Of a stretch of DNA of 64,000 bases, positions 1 through 10,099 are shown one piece after another; position 1 is the first letter of the stretch, and the number at the start of each line of letters is the position of its first letter. This DNA comes from Neptunicella sp048268085 (GTDB taxonomy: Bacteria; Pseudomonadota; Gammaproteobacteria; Enterobacterales; Alteromonadaceae), in assembly GCF_048268085.1 (NCBI RefSeq), contig NZ_JBLWWF010000002.1, positions 247,383 to 311,382 on the forward strand. Direction: 5' to 3'. The notes beneath the pieces are model-generated. The model saw only the letters and a program-made list of their open reading frames with translations. It had not been told where the DNA came from and searched no databases. A program made the position numbers and the translations under genes.

Positions 1-684
1 CTGTTCCAGCCGCCACTGAAAAACGTGATCAAAACTAGGCGCCTGCAACATCAACCAGTAATCCATCATCTCGTAAAGCGGCTCATAATGAGTCTTAAGT
101 TGCTGGTTGACATAGTGGCGCCATAAACGCCGCTCATCCTGTTCTGATTCAAGACTATTAACCGACTGTTCAAGCTCACTGGCAGACTGCGCCGTCACGC
201 CCCAACACCAGCCTTCGAATATGACAATATCTACCGGTGTTTTTACCACAGGCCAATACATTGACGACAACGGGTTATCCATCGCCTTACTAAATTTAGG
301 TAGCGCCACTTCAGTTCCGGTTTCAGCTAAATGACCAAGAACCAGTTTTGCCATTGCTATATCATGGGTACCGGGTACGCCACGGGTTTGTAGCAATGGA
401 TGCACTTTCATTGCCAATTCAGCGCGTTGCTGGCGACTTAAATAAAAGTCATCCAGCGATAGTACCACCACTTTCAGAGCGTGATTCTCGGCCAAATATT
501 GCTGGATGAAATCAGCGAGGGTGGACTTGCCCGAGCCCTGGCAACCATTTAGTCCCACATAAAAGGGTCGTTTTGCACCTTCATGGTGCACGACAAGTTG
601 TTCAGCCAATGGGACATACCACTGCTTGGCTGTATCAATAAAATCATCATTTAGCCTGTGTTTAGTGATAAATTCGGCAAACAT
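1..684 (-). CDS. D-glycerate 3-kinase-like P-loop kinase (3' end outside window)
   Basis: A frame stays open on the minus strand from an ATG at 684 to the window edge (228 codons, no stop), so the C-terminus is missing. The protein carries a Walker A motif (GLNGCQGSGKST, about residues 44-55) and a following LSLDDFY segment, the pattern of the YggC/glycerate-kinase branch of P-loop kinases related to uridine kinase and pantothenate kinase. Family members are about 290-320 residues, so roughly three quarters is visible. The likely reaction is ATP-dependent phosphorylation of D-glycerate or a similar small hydroxy acid in the cytoplasm. The family call is firm; the substrate is inferred. It is separated from ppx by about 340 bases. 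Confidence 0.75.
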   Translation of the reverse strand, partial: MFAEFITKHRLNDDFIDTAKQWYVPLAEQLVVHHEGAKRPFYVGLNGCQGSGKSTLADFIQQYLAENHALKVVVLSLDDFYLSRQQRAELAMKVHPLLQTRGVPGTHDIAMAKLVLGHLAETGTEVALPKFSKAMDNPLSSMYWPVVKTPVDIVIFEGWCWGVTAQSASELEQSVNSLESEQDERRLWRHYVNQQLKTHYEPLYEMMDYWLMLQAPSFDHVFQWRLEQ

Positions 685-1030
685 TTGCGGGTTCTCCAGT
701 AAATTAAAGGGTATTTTTTATTATTGTGTTAACGCATCCATACCGACTGTTTCAACATTTGTGCCAGCCCCTTAACTTTAGAAGATAAAAGCCCCCACAG
801 CAGAATGCCCTGTCACAACAACAGGCCGATTAATTGGTATAAATATAAAAGGCCAATCAAACGAATTACGCTAATTGACCTTGATGAAATGACTGATTTA
901 TTTAATAAGTAACAACAACTGGAGGGTTTGCACTAGAAATGAAGCGGTCAAACGATTGCCAGCAATGCTTGTTGTTTAGCGAGCCAATTGTTTCAGATTA
1001 CCTATCATCGCCCCAAGTCGGTCGCAATAA
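685..1030. other. intergenic region between ppx and the kinase gene
   Basis: About 345 bases with no convincing reading frame. It holds the probable ppx terminator hairpin (849-882) and presumably the promoter of the kinase gene. Nothing else could be recognised. Confidence 0.5.
849..882 (-). terminator. possible terminator after ppx
   Basis: On the minus strand AAGGTCAAT and ATTGGCCTT can pair (one G-U) across a 16-base loop, followed by TTATATTTAT. It lies about 150 bases beyond the ppx stop. The stem is AT-rich and the loop long, so this is a moderate call. Confidence 0.4.
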
Positions 1031-2560
1031 TCATTCAAACTGCAATTCAATTTTCAGGGTGTGAATTTGTTCGGCTTCCCGCGCTAAATCGGCGGCTAAT
1101 AAGGGTTGTTCATCTAGCCATTGATCCGCAAAAGTGAGGCTAATAACTGAATTTTTACTTTGTACATCAAGCTTTGGCACGCTGTCATCCTGACGCTGGA
1201 TATTTAACAACACCGCTAAACGCAGTAAAGCAATCAATTTATACACTTGCCCTGTGTCATATTGATCCAGCTCTGGTAATTCAGCCAGCCGAATTTTTTT
1301 ACGATGGACTCCCGCCAGCATCGCAAGCAACTCCTGCTGCTCCTGATTAAAACCGGGTAATTCCACTTGTTGCAATATGTAAGCTGAATGACGCTGTACT
1401 GCGCGGGAATTAATCTGCAACCCCACTTCATGTAACAACGCAGCCCAACCGAGCATGCTTTTCAATTCGTTATTATCGAGTTGCCACCCAGACTGACATG
1501 CATCATACAATTGCATGGTGGTGGCCAGCACACGACGGGCCTGCTCGGTATCCACATCGTAACGAGTTGCGAGACTCTCGGCACTGCGCTGACGAATATC
1601 ATTACGGGCGAGACCGTCTTCCATTTCATAGATCACGCCTTCCCGCAACGCACTGGTGGAATAGGCCATTTCTGCAATATCAAAACTTTTAAATACGGCG
1701 GTTAAGATTGCTAATCCCGCCACAAAAACAGGCTGGCGATCTTCGCCCAAGCCATCAAGCTGAATATCCTCAACCCGATCCGCTTTGCAGCACAGTTCAC
1801 TAATTTGCGCTAAATCCGCCAGATCAATCGTGCTTTTTTGCGGATTGGCGGATAATTTGGCCGCCACATCGAGAATAGTTCGAATGGTACCGGAGGTGCC
1901 AATACAGCATTGCCATCCCAATTTACGGTATTTTTTATCCAGTAATTCCAATTCCTGCTGAGCCGCAGTAACCGCGCGATTAAACCTTTTCTTACTCACA
2001 TCACCGTTGGCAAAAAACCGTTGGGTATAGCTCACACAGCCCATTTTCACGCTACGCAGTAATAAGGGTTCCAATCCTTCACCGATGATACACTCGGTTG
2101 AGCCACCACCAATATCTACCACCAGTCGTTGCCCATCATCATAACTGGTATGCGCGACACCCGAATAAATCAGTCGCGCCTCTTCGATACCAGAAATAAT
2201 TTCCACCGGATAGGGCATGATTTTACGAGCCGCTTTGATAAAGACTTTGGCGTTTTTAGCCTTGCGCAGAGTATGTGTTGCGACAATCCTGACACTATCA
2301 GGGCTAAACCCGGTCAGGCTTTGAGCCATTAGCGCAAGAATATCCAACCCTCGGCTAATCGCTTCATCAGATAACACATCATTATCGTCCAGCCCTTCTG
2401 CCAATCTGACTTTTTGTTTAATGGTATGCAGTATTTGTACGGAATCAGCGACTATCCGGGCCACAACCAGATGAAAACTATTCGAACCTAGATCCAGTGC
2501 AGCGACTTTGGTTGATTCACGGTTTTCTATATCAGTAAACGCGCTCTCTGGGGCCGGCAT
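1031..2560 (-). CDS. ppx: exopolyphosphatase (Ppx/GppA family)
   Basis: The 509-residue protein starts with an ASKHA-fold phosphatase: ALDLGSNSFHLVVARI (about residues 21-36) and VVDIGGGSTECI (about 145-156) are the phosphate-binding loops of Ppx/GppA. The C-terminal third is the helical HD-like region (ALLHEVGLQIN). Ppx removes terminal phosphates from polyphosphate; GppA also hydrolyses pppGpp, and the two are hard to separate by eye. Position directly after ppk (one base between the ppk stop and this ATG) favours Ppx. The length is normal for the family (about 500). The pair is almost certainly one transcript. Confidence 0.9.
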   Translation of the reverse strand: MPAPESAFTDIENRESTKVAALDLGSNSFHLVVARIVADSVQILHTIKQKVRLAEGLDDNDVLSDEAISRGLDILALMAQSLTGFSPDSVRIVATHTLRKAKNAKVFIKAARKIMPYPVEIISGIEEARLIYSGVAHTSYDDGQRLVVDIGGGSTECIIGEGLEPLLLRSVKMGCVSYTQRFFANGDVSKKRFNRAVTAAQQELELLDKKYRKLGWQCCIGTSGTIRTILDVAAKLSANPQKSTIDLADLAQISELCCKADRVEDIQLDGLGEDRQPVFVAGLAILTAVFKSFDIAEMAYSTSALREGVIYEMEDGLARNDIRQRSAESLATRYDVDTEQARRVLATTMQLYDACQSGWQLDNNELKSMLGWAALLHEVGLQINSRAVQRHSAYILQQVELPGFNQEQQELLAMLAGVHRKKIRLAELPELDQYDTGQVYKLIALLRLAVLLNIQRQDDSVPKLDVQSKNSVISLTFADQWLDEQPLLAADLAREAEQIHTLKIELQFE

Positions 2561-2561
2561 A

Positions 2562-4634
2562 TTATTCCTGTTCCAGTGATTTCAAGTAAGTATAGATTTC
2601 CTGTTGGGCACGCAACTTCTTACGGTTACCGCGGGGAACATAACGATTGGACTGTTCTTTATCAATAACACGAGCCTTAAGCGTATCCTGAAATTCTATT
2701 TCAAGCATATGCAAAATACGCTGTTTGAGTTTTTCATCATACACCGGACAGGCCACTTCCACCCGATGATCCATATTACGCGTCATCCAGTCTGCGGAAG
2801 AAATGAATATTTTATGCTCTCCGCCATTCTCAAATACTTGTACCCGTGGATGCTCCAAAAATCGATCGACAATGCTAATTACAAAAATATTATCACTTAA
2901 GCCCTGCACGGCAGGCAATAAAGAACACATGCCTCGTACAATGGCGCGAATTTTCACCCCAACCTGACTGGCTTTATACAACTCATCAATAAGCTGCTGA
3001 TCGACCAGATTATTTAATTTTAGGGTAATACTGGCACTTTTACCTTCACGACTGTTTTGAATTTCTTCGCGGATCAAGGCTAAAATTTTGGCTCGACTGT
3101 TCAGTGGCGAAACCTGTAAGTGCTGGAATTTATGCCGACGATAAGGTGCCTGAATAATATCGAACACATTAACAGCTTCCTGAGTCAATTCGGGATTGCG
3201 GGTAAACAGACTGTAATCGGTATAAATTTTGGCGGTTTTTTCGTTGAAATTACCAGTACCAAAATGCGCGTATTGTACCAGTTCGCCTTTTTCTTCACGG
3301 GTTACCACACACAATTTACAGTGTACTTTTAAAGTAGGGATCCCCAACACCACGCGGATACCGGCATCGGTCATGGTCTTTGACCATTCAATATTGGCCT
3401 GTTCATCAAAGCGAGCGCGTAATTCCACGATAACCGTTACGGTTTTACCGTTATCCACCGCATCAATCAGCGAATCGATGATCCGCGATTTATTCGCTAC
3501 CCGATAAATATTGAGGCGGATATGCCGCACATTAGGATCAAAAGACGCCTGACGCACGAATTCAGTAAAGTGCAGAAAACGGTGATAAGGGTAATACAAT
3601 AAAATATCACCGTGGCTGATAGCATCAAATACCGTATCAAAGCGATTAAACTCGTTGGTGCTAATCGCTGGCATTTTCGGATTGGTTAAATAGGCTCTGC
3701 CAGTATTAGGAAAGCCGATAAAATCTTTAAAATTACGATAAGGTCCACCACCAATCAGCCCCTCATTCGAGCCTATGGCCAAGCTTTTCTTCAGATACGT
3801 GAGCATGTCCAGCGGCATCGCACTATCGTAATTAACCCGCACCGGCTCAGCGCTTAAGCGTTGTTTCATACTGTCGGACATTTTATCGACAAAGCTCTCA
3901 TCAATTTCATCATTGATGGAATACTCCGCATCCCGAGTCATTTTAAACGAATAGGCTTGCAAGGAATCAAAACTAACAAAGCCCCGTAATACATCTTCCA
4001 GACACAGTTTTATAATGTCATCGAGCAAAATAATATGTTTACGCTTTTTGCTCTGTTGAGGGGGAATGACAATAAAGCGAGACAATGCCTGACTGGGTAC
4101 CTCCACCGTCGCGTATTTAGTTGAACGATTTTTACGATGGATCGCCACAAATAAGTAAGTACTGGAACCATTCAGACGTTTAACCAGATCCACCTTACGG
4201 TGTAACAATACCGGTGAAATATGGCGCAACACTTTGTTTTTAAAGTAATCTCTTAACCAATTACTTTGATATTCATTTAATTCCTGATGGGTTATGACAT
4301 AAATGTTGTAACGCTTGAGTTTGGCAATGACGTCTTTGTAGATATGGTCAAACTCTTCGGTGAGCTGCACCACCTTGCGTTGTATTTGCAGCATTAAGTT
4401 TTTGGTTTGCTGGGCAGCGTGATGTTCACCATTGTTCGACTGGATCAGCAGTTGGCGCTTTACTTCGGCAAAACGCACGCGATAAAACTCATCCAGATTA
4501 TTGGAATAAATCCCCAAAAAACGGATCCGCTCAATAATAGGATTGTTCACATCACTTGCTTCTTGCAAGACTCGCTGATTAAAGGCGAGCCAGCTTAATT
4601 CCATTGGAAAGTAAGGCGATGCATGCAATGTCAT
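2562..4634 (-). CDS. ppk: polyphosphate kinase 1
   Basis: The 690-residue protein matches the usual PPK1 length. The N-terminal segment (ELSWLAFNQRVLQEA) is the four-helix N domain, followed by the head domain and two phospholipase-D-like catalytic domains. The motif around HFGTGNFNEKTAKIYTD contains the conserved histidine region that is autophosphorylated in PPK1. The enzyme reversibly moves the gamma-phosphate of ATP onto polyphosphate. It is the first gene of a ppk-ppx pair, so synthesis and breakdown are encoded together. The upstream 4635-4740 stretch should hold the promoter; no clear pho box was recognised. Confidence 0.95.
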   Translation of the reverse strand: MTLHASPYFPMELSWLAFNQRVLQEASDVNNPIIERIRFLGIYSNNLDEFYRVRFAEVKRQLLIQSNNGEHHAAQQTKNLMLQIQRKVVQLTEEFDHIYKDVIAKLKRYNIYVITHQELNEYQSNWLRDYFKNKVLRHISPVLLHRKVDLVKRLNGSSTYLFVAIHRKNRSTKYATVEVPSQALSRFIVIPPQQSKKRKHIILLDDIIKLCLEDVLRGFVSFDSLQAYSFKMTRDAEYSINDEIDESFVDKMSDSMKQRLSAEPVRVNYDSAMPLDMLTYLKKSLAIGSNEGLIGGGPYRNFKDFIGFPNTGRAYLTNPKMPAISTNEFNRFDTVFDAISHGDILLYYPYHRFLHFTEFVRQASFDPNVRHIRLNIYRVANKSRIIDSLIDAVDNGKTVTVIVELRARFDEQANIEWSKTMTDAGIRVVLGIPTLKVHCKLCVVTREEKGELVQYAHFGTGNFNEKTAKIYTDYSLFTRNPELTQEAVNVFDIIQAPYRRHKFQHLQVSPLNSRAKILALIREEIQNSREGKSASITLKLNNLVDQQLIDELYKASQVGVKIRAIVRGMCSLLPAVQGLSDNIFVISIVDRFLEHPRVQVFENGGEHKIFISSADWMTRNMDHRVEVACPVYDEKLKQRILHMLEIEFQDTLKARVIDKEQSNRYVPRGNRKKLRAQQEIYTYLKSLEQE

Positions 4635-4740
4635 AGTATTAACCGATTCTGATACAACAAAAATTACCGTTATCCTGACAATAATCTATGTCTTTTTTAT
4701 GACAGGTGACAGAAATATTGCAATTAAATGACAGTTAAAA

Positions 4741-4771
4741 CCCTTATCCCAACTGAATGATGGAATAAGGG
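4741..4771 (-). terminator. rho-independent terminator after the chemoreceptor gene
   Basis: On the minus strand CCCTTATTCC pairs with GGGATAAGGG (one G-U) over an 11-base loop and is followed by TTTTAAC. It sits 20 bases beyond the chemoreceptor stop codon. Confidence 0.75.
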
Positions 4772-4790
4772 CGAGATCACCTGCACTGAA

Positions 4791-6734
4791 TTAAACTTTA
4801 AATTGGCTAACGATCTTTTTCATATGATCGGCACGCTGTTTGAGCTGCTTGATTTCCAGCTGCTCATTTTCGGCATTTTCATGAATACTGGCGGCGGTAT
4901 CGGCAATAATTTGTGCCGATTCATTAATATGCTCCACCACTGACGATTGCTCTTCTGTTGCCGAGGCCACCTGATGATTACCATCACTAATACTGTCAAA
5001 CTTGGATTTAATCGACGCCAGTGATTGAGTGGCGTCCTGCGCCCGTTTGGCTAAATCAATACTGCTTTGAGCCCCCTGACGAATAGCGCTCAGCGAGTGT
5101 GAAGCGGCACTTTGCAATTGTTCGATTTGACTACGGATCTCGGTGGTAGAATCCTGCGTCCGACTGGCAAGCGTTCGCACTTCATCAGCGACCACCGCAA
5201 AACCACGCCCTTGCTCACCAGCACGGGCCGCTTCAATGGCTGCATTAAGTGCCAACAAATTAGTTTGCTCAGAAATACTGCTAATGGCTTCAACCACTGA
5301 GTTAATTGATTCAGCCTGACTGGCCAGATTGGCGATAGCGGTTTCGGTTTGCCCCATAGACTCGGCTAATTGGTTCATCGTATTGGAAACTTGCTCAATA
5401 ACTGCGTTGGTTTCGTGGATGTCGGTGACGGCCAACTCCGTTTCGGTGGCGGTTTTATGCGCGACTGAGGACACTTCGGCGATGGTATGCCCCATTTCGT
5501 TCATTGCAGTCGCAACCTGTTCAGTTTGACCTCGTTGATCCTGAGCATATTGCACCGACAGGTTAGAAAAGTTATTCAAATGCTCAACACCTTGATTGAT
5601 AGCATTTTCTGCCGTTTTAATTTCCACCACTAAACTGCTAAAACGCTGCATGATGGCGTTAAAACCGGTGGCCAAGTGACCCACCTCATTATCAAAGGTA
5701 TCATCCAGTCGCTTGGTCAAGTCACCACCATCACCAGACATCTTCAGTAATTTATCCCCAACGTCTTGCACCGACCCACTGACCTGGCGAGCAACAATAA
5801 AAGATAAACCAATAAAACCGATTGCAATCAAGATGCTGACGCCAATGGATAACCACACTACACCATTGACCTTATCGTCGATCTCCGCTTTAGGCAGGAT
5901 AGTTACCAACTTCCAACCAATTTGGGGCAAATCAGCCACGGCTAAATAAACATCGTCTCCCGCGATATCACTTTCAAACAGATTAAAATCACCACTGGCA
6001 CGACTAATTTGTGCCGCGACATTACGGTAAGTTCCTATTTGACTTAGCTTTTGGTCGAGTAATTGGCTATCACGATGCGCCGTGATCAAGCCGTCACGGT
6101 CAACCAAAAACATGTAGCCATTTTCCCCTACCCGCGTTTGCTTGACCATACTGGTGATACTGGAAACGTCATAGCCTAATCCCGCAACACCAAGCACTTT
6201 TCCACTTTGGGTTTTAGCTAAAACATTTACGAACAAGGTCAATTTGTTATTTTGCTCATCAACGTCAATGGCAAGTCCCAAATCCTCGCGCTTGCGCAGG
6301 ACATCAAAAAACCAGCTATCCCGTTCAACCGTTTTTGAAACGGTTTTAAACAAACCATCATTGGTATAGTAATTATTACTATTCGCAGAGACCCAAAAAA
6401 CCTGTAAGGCTCCATTTTCCTGCACAAAACGATTGAAATAGCTTTTAATATCATCCAGTTGCTGAGTGTTTTCTCCAGACTCTATCCACTGTTGCACCAG
6501 ATTATTTTGCGCAATTCCCTGTGACAGGGTAATCGGTACCTGTAACTCGGCCATAATCTGTTCTTTGACTCGATTAAGCGTATTGGGCAGATGTTCATTT
6601 TCGGTGACATCGTAAAACATCGAGGAAAACTGGCTAATATTGATTAACGATGAAAATAACGTAGTAAAGAACAACGCTAGCGCCATTGCTCCTGCGACAG
6701 CGGTTCTGATCTGGAGTTTGCGTAAACTAAACAT
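4791..6734 (-). CDS. methyl-accepting chemotaxis protein with Cache sensor
   Basis: This 647-residue protein has the standard transmembrane chemoreceptor layout. There is an N-terminal membrane helix (about 12-34), a periplasmic domain of about 250 residues with Cache-type features (WFFDVLRKRE, GVAGLGYDVSSI, GYMFLVDRDGLITAH), and a second helix near 292-315. A HAMP domain follows, then a long coiled coil with the invariant signalling tip EQTNLLALNAAIEAARAGEQ. Cache domains bind small ligands such as amino or organic acids, but the ligand cannot be read here. No chemotaxis kinase or adaptor gene is nearby, so it is an orphan receptor expected to join arrays encoded elsewhere. Confidence 0.93.
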   Translation of the reverse strand: MFSLRKLQIRTAVAGAMALALFFTTLFSSLINISQFSSMFYDVTENEHLPNTLNRVKEQIMAELQVPITLSQGIAQNNLVQQWIESGENTQQLDDIKSYFNRFVQENGALQVFWVSANSNNYYTNDGLFKTVSKTVERDSWFFDVLRKREDLGLAIDVDEQNNKLTLFVNVLAKTQSGKVLGVAGLGYDVSSITSMVKQTRVGENGYMFLVDRDGLITAHRDSQLLDQKLSQIGTYRNVAAQISRASGDFNLFESDIAGDDVYLAVADLPQIGWKLVTILPKAEIDDKVNGVVWLSIGVSILIAIGFIGLSFIVARQVSGSVQDVGDKLLKMSGDGGDLTKRLDDTFDNEVGHLATGFNAIMQRFSSLVVEIKTAENAINQGVEHLNNFSNLSVQYAQDQRGQTEQVATAMNEMGHTIAEVSSVAHKTATETELAVTDIHETNAVIEQVSNTMNQLAESMGQTETAIANLASQAESINSVVEAISSISEQTNLLALNAAIEAARAGEQGRGFAVVADEVRTLASRTQDSTTEIRSQIEQLQSAASHSLSAIRQGAQSSIDLAKRAQDATQSLASIKSKFDSISDGNHQVASATEEQSSVVEHINESAQIIADTAASIHENAENEQLEIKQLKQRADHMKKIVSQFKV

Positions 6735-6818
6735 AATTTGGAAGGTCTCAGCAGTATAAACACGTTAAGCTTAATACTTATCGTCGCAATGAGGTAATAA
6801 TTAAAGGAAAAACAATTA

Positions 6819-7817
6819 CTAAGCTTTCAATTCAGTATTGGATAGTTGTTGACGATATTCCCTGACTCCAACCCCCATCCAACGCTTGAATGCTTTAGCA
6901 AAAGCACTGTCATCGGAATAGCCTAATAATGCCGCAATATCCGCTTGGGTATGGCGTTGTTCCGCTAACAGCTCTATCGCACGTTTTTTACGCACCTGCT
7001 CAGCGATGGCTCGAAAAGAGGTCTGATAATCTGCCAGTTTGCGGTTTAAATGACGTTCACTTATCGCCAACACCGCCGCTACTTGAGTACGACTTAAACG
7101 TGGTTGTTGCTGCAATAATGCAACGATTTGGTCCTTTATGGTTTGTGGTTGCAAACGTTTGAGTTGTTCCTGCGCCAAACGATGCATATGCTGTTGCACC
7201 GCCTGACTCCCGCTAGTTAACGGCTGACGCCAATATTGTTCGGATAATTTGACATAATTATCAGACTGATTGAACACAATTTTATCGCAGCCAAATATGT
7301 CTTGATAAGTCTGTAATTCACCGACTTGTGCATGTTCAAACCCCACCTCCTGAGGCGCAAATTCGTCCCCCACCAGCCATCTGGCACCAACTACCACGCT
7401 GGATAAAATCGCCTCAATTCGGGTACGGCGGGCAACATTAAACTGGGCCTGATAACTTAATTTACGCATGCTGCCACTACTGGAATAGCGGAACGTTCCA
7501 CCTTCACCAATTAATGCCGAGTAGGTCACCAAACCTTCTACTGCCGTGGCCAAATTAGGGCTGCTTAACAATAAAAATCCCACCATATCGTAATTAGCCG
7601 GCTGTAACGCACGACCAATTGTTAACCCAATATGTGGATCCTTCGATTGCTGTTCGATAGCTTGCCAAAACCTATCCTGCTCAACCATGGGCAATCGTTC
7701 CTCAGCGTTGATCTGATTAACCCGCTGAATAATGGATTGCGGCAATTGCACTCCCAGGCCTGGCAATAGGCCTAAAATTGCTTTGCTGAAACTGGGCGTG
7801 ACGGTTGTCATGGTCAT
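6819..7817 (-). CDS. AraC-family transcriptional regulator
   Basis: The frame is open from 7895, but the start was placed at the ATG at 7817. AAAGGAGGT lies six bases upstream of it, a near-perfect ribosome binding site, giving 332 residues. The N-terminal two thirds resemble the arabinose-binding-like sensory domain common in this AraC subgroup (GLTIGRALQPANYDMVGFLLLSSPNLATA). The C-terminus is a double helix-turn-helix ending GYSDDSAFAKAFKRWMGV. It is divergent from the monooxygenase operon beginning at 7932, with about 115 bases between them, and is the obvious candidate regulator of that operon. The inducer is unknown. Confidence 0.9.
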   Translation of the reverse strand: MTMTTVTPSFSKAILGLLPGLGVQLPQSIIQRVNQINAEERLPMVEQDRFWQAIEQQSKDPHIGLTIGRALQPANYDMVGFLLLSSPNLATAVEGLVTYSALIGEGGTFRYSSSGSMRKLSYQAQFNVARRTRIEAILSSVVVGARWLVGDEFAPQEVGFEHAQVGELQTYQDIFGCDKIVFNQSDNYVKLSEQYWRQPLTSGSQAVQQHMHRLAQEQLKRLQPQTIKDQIVALLQQQPRLSRTQVAAVLAISERHLNRKLADYQTSFRAIAEQVRKKRAIELLAEQRHTQADIAALLGYSDDSAFAKAFKRWMGVGVREYRQQLSNTELKA

Positions 7818-7931
7818 AAACGACCTCCTTTGTCCCATATTAACTAGTTTGTGTCCCAACAGGCTAGAGCATAGCGAAAATAAATTGGTTAACATGGCCT
7901 TAACAAAAACTTGAAGTTGAGTAAATTGTCG

Positions 7932-9227
7932 ATGTTACCTTATGCAGTCATTGGTTCTGGCCCGATGGGACTTTGTACCGTTCGCCGCCTGGCGGAAGCG
8001 GGTTTACCGGTTATCGGTTTTGAGATCAACCACGATGTAGGTGGTTTATGGGACATCGATAGCCCCACCAGTACCATGTACCAATCGGCTCATTTAATCT
8101 CGTCCAAGCGAATGACCGAGTTCGCTGATTTTCCAATGGATGACGATGTCGCCACTTACCCTCGCCATGACCAGTTACGTCGCTATTTTCAGGACTATGC
8201 CAAACATTTCGATTTGTATCGCCATTATCGTTTTAATACCAAAGTCGAAAAACTGGAGCCAAAAGGCGATATCTGGCAGGTCACCGTTAGCCATAATGAA
8301 CAAAGTGAAACCATTGAATGTGCCGGTGTATTGCTGGCCAATGGCACTTTGCATCATCCTAAGCGGGCGGACTTTGCCGGTGAATTTGAGGGTCAACGGA
8401 TCCATAGTAGCGAATACCGGCATGCCGATATATTTGCCGATAAACGGGTATTGTTGGTGGGCTGTGGTAATAGCGGTTGTGATATCGCAGTCGATGCGGT
8501 TCACCGTGCCAAATCGGTGGATATGGTAGTACGCCGTGGTTATTATTTTTTGCCCAAATTTGTCGGTGGTAAGCCTACCGATACACTCGGCGGCAAGATC
8601 AAATTACCCAATAAACTCAAGCAAATTGTCGATGGTACGTTAGTGCGACTAATTTCCGGCAAACCCAGTAGTTTTGGTTTACCCGATCCTGACTACAAAA
8701 TGTATGAATCTCATCCGGTGGTCAATTCGATGTTTTTACATCACATCGGCCATGGTGATATTAAAGTGCGTCCTTCCATTGATAAATTGACGGCACATGG
8801 TGCCACGTTCGTCGATGGTCAGCAGGGTGACTATGATTTAATCCTTGAAGCCACCGGTTACAAGCTGCACTACCCCTTTATTGAGCCGCAACATCTTAAT
8901 TGGCAGGGCGATGCGCCACGTTTATACCTGAACATCTTTACTCCACAACACAACAACCTGTTTGTAATGGGGATGGTGGAAGCTTCCGGCTTAGGTTGGC
9001 AAGGTCGCGATGAACAGGCCAAACTGGTGAGCCAATTTATTTTGGCACAACAAAATAATAAAGCGGTAGCCGACAAGTTTACCCAAACAGTCAAAAAGTT
9101 AGCCAATCAACGTATCGATGGTGGCATGAACTATTTGAATGTCGAACGTATGGCCTATTACGTGCATAAAGGCGATTATTTAGCGGCTCTGGCAAACGCC
9201 CAACAACAACTCAAACAAGGTCATTAG
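7932..9227 (+). CDS. flavin-containing monooxygenase-like NAD(P)-binding protein
   Basis: The 431-residue protein begins with a Rossmann FAD motif (AVIGSGPMGLC) four residues after the chosen ATG. A TTG at 7911 is an in-frame alternative, but the ATG puts the FAD motif at the usual distance. A second dinucleotide motif, VGCGNSGCD, marks NADPH binding in the middle. This is the class B flavin monooxygenase layout; such enzymes oxygenate nitrogen, sulfur or ketone carbons of small molecules. It is the first gene of a five-gene plus-strand operon and one base precedes the next start. The substrate is unknown; the TSUP and BASS transporters downstream suggest an imported organic acid or organosulfur compound. 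Confidence 0.85.
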   Translation: MLPYAVIGSGPMGLCTVRRLAEAGLPVIGFEINHDVGGLWDIDSPTSTMYQSAHLISSKRMTEFADFPMDDDVATYPRHDQLRRYFQDYAKHFDLYRHYRFNTKVEKLEPKGDIWQVTVSHNEQSETIECAGVLLANGTLHHPKRADFAGEFEGQRIHSSEYRHADIFADKRVLLVGCGNSGCDIAVDAVHRAKSVDMVVRRGYYFLPKFVGGKPTDTLGGKIKLPNKLKQIVDGTLVRLISGKPSSFGLPDPDYKMYESHPVVNSMFLHHIGHGDIKVRPSIDKLTAHGATFVDGQQGDYDLILEATGYKLHYPFIEPQHLNWQGDAPRLYLNIFTPQHNNLFVMGMVEASGLGWQGRDEQAKLVSQFILAQQNNKAVADKFTQTVKKLANQRIDGGMNYLNVERMAYYVHKGDYLAALANAQQQLKQGH

Positions 9228-9228
9228 T

Positions 9229-10098
9229 ATGTCTGATTCGAGTTTGCTCGCGCTTAATCTGATTCTGGCTCTGATGATGTTCGGAATTGCCTTAAGCCTG
9301 AAAGTTGAAGACTTCAAACGGGTTTTTAGCCAACCCAAAGCCCCATTGACCGCCATCGTAGCCCAATTTGTTCTGTTACCCGCCAGTAGTTGGTTGTTAA
9401 CCATCCTGCTGCCACTGCCGGCCGAAGTTGCCCTAGGGGTGATTCTGGTAGGTTGTTGTCCGGGGGGAAGTTTTTCCAACATCATGACTTATTTGAGCAA
9501 GGGCAACACCGCATTATCGGTAAGCATTACTGCACTATCCAGTTTAGCTGCCGCAGTGATGACGCCGTTTAACTTTGTATTGTATAGCAGCTTAAACCCT
9601 GAAACCGCTGCGCTACTAAAAAGTATTCATGTACCAATCCAAAGTGTATTGATGATCGTGTTATTAGTCTTGGCCTTGCCTTTATTGCTTGGGCTGATCA
9701 CCGCCTACTATGCGCCCCGTTTTGCCGAACGCAGCCAAGGTGCTTTTAAGATTATCTCGTTGCTCACCTTAATTGGCTTTGTGATTGCGGCACTTAGCCA
9801 GAATTGGCAAAAATTTTCGGCGGGCGCCAATATTTTTATGGCAGTAGTGATTCTGCATAACGGGATGGCATTAGGGATTGGCCGTTTAACCTCATATTTT
9901 ATGGGGCTAAATACCCCAGATACCCGCGCTGTCACCCTAGAGTTAGGTATTCAGAACTCGGGGCTGGGGCTGGGGATTATTTTTACTTTTTTCAGCCAAT
10001 TATCCGGTATGGCAATAATTGCTGCGTCGTGGGGTATATGGCATCTAATCAGTGGGCTGAGCCTAACCTGGTATTGGCACAGAAAACAGGAAGCATAA
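9229..10098 (+). CDS. BASS-family (bile acid:sodium symporter-like) transporter
   Basis: The 289-residue protein is hydrophobic throughout with about nine to ten predicted membrane helices. It has the BASS signature region VGCCPGGSFSNIMTYLSKGNTALS, given here only as a position near residues 78-101. Family members are sodium-coupled importers of bile acids, keto acids and other organic anions; many bacterial members have nothing to do with bile. The start follows the monooxygenase stop by one base, so translation is probably coupled. Here it most likely imports or exports the substrate handled by the neighbouring oxidoreductases. Confidence 0.87.
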   Translation: MSDSSLLALNLILALMMFGIALSLKVEDFKRVFSQPKAPLTAIVAQFVLLPASSWLLTILLPLPAEVALGVILVGCCPGGSFSNIMTYLSKGNTALSVSITALSSLAAAVMTPFNFVLYSSLNPETAALLKSIHVPIQSVLMIVLLVLALPLLLGLITAYYAPRFAERSQGAFKIISLLTLIGFVIAALSQNWQKFSAGANIFMAVVILHNGMALGIGRLTSYFMGLNTPDTRAVTLELGIQNSGLGLGIIFTFFSQLSGMAIIAASWGIWHLISGLSLTWYWHRKQEA

Positions 10099-10099
10099 T

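Noticed and set aside
7911..7931. Longer TTG start of the flavin monooxygenase
   Set aside because: The ATG at 7932 puts the FAD motif at the usual distance; no ribosome site supports TTG.
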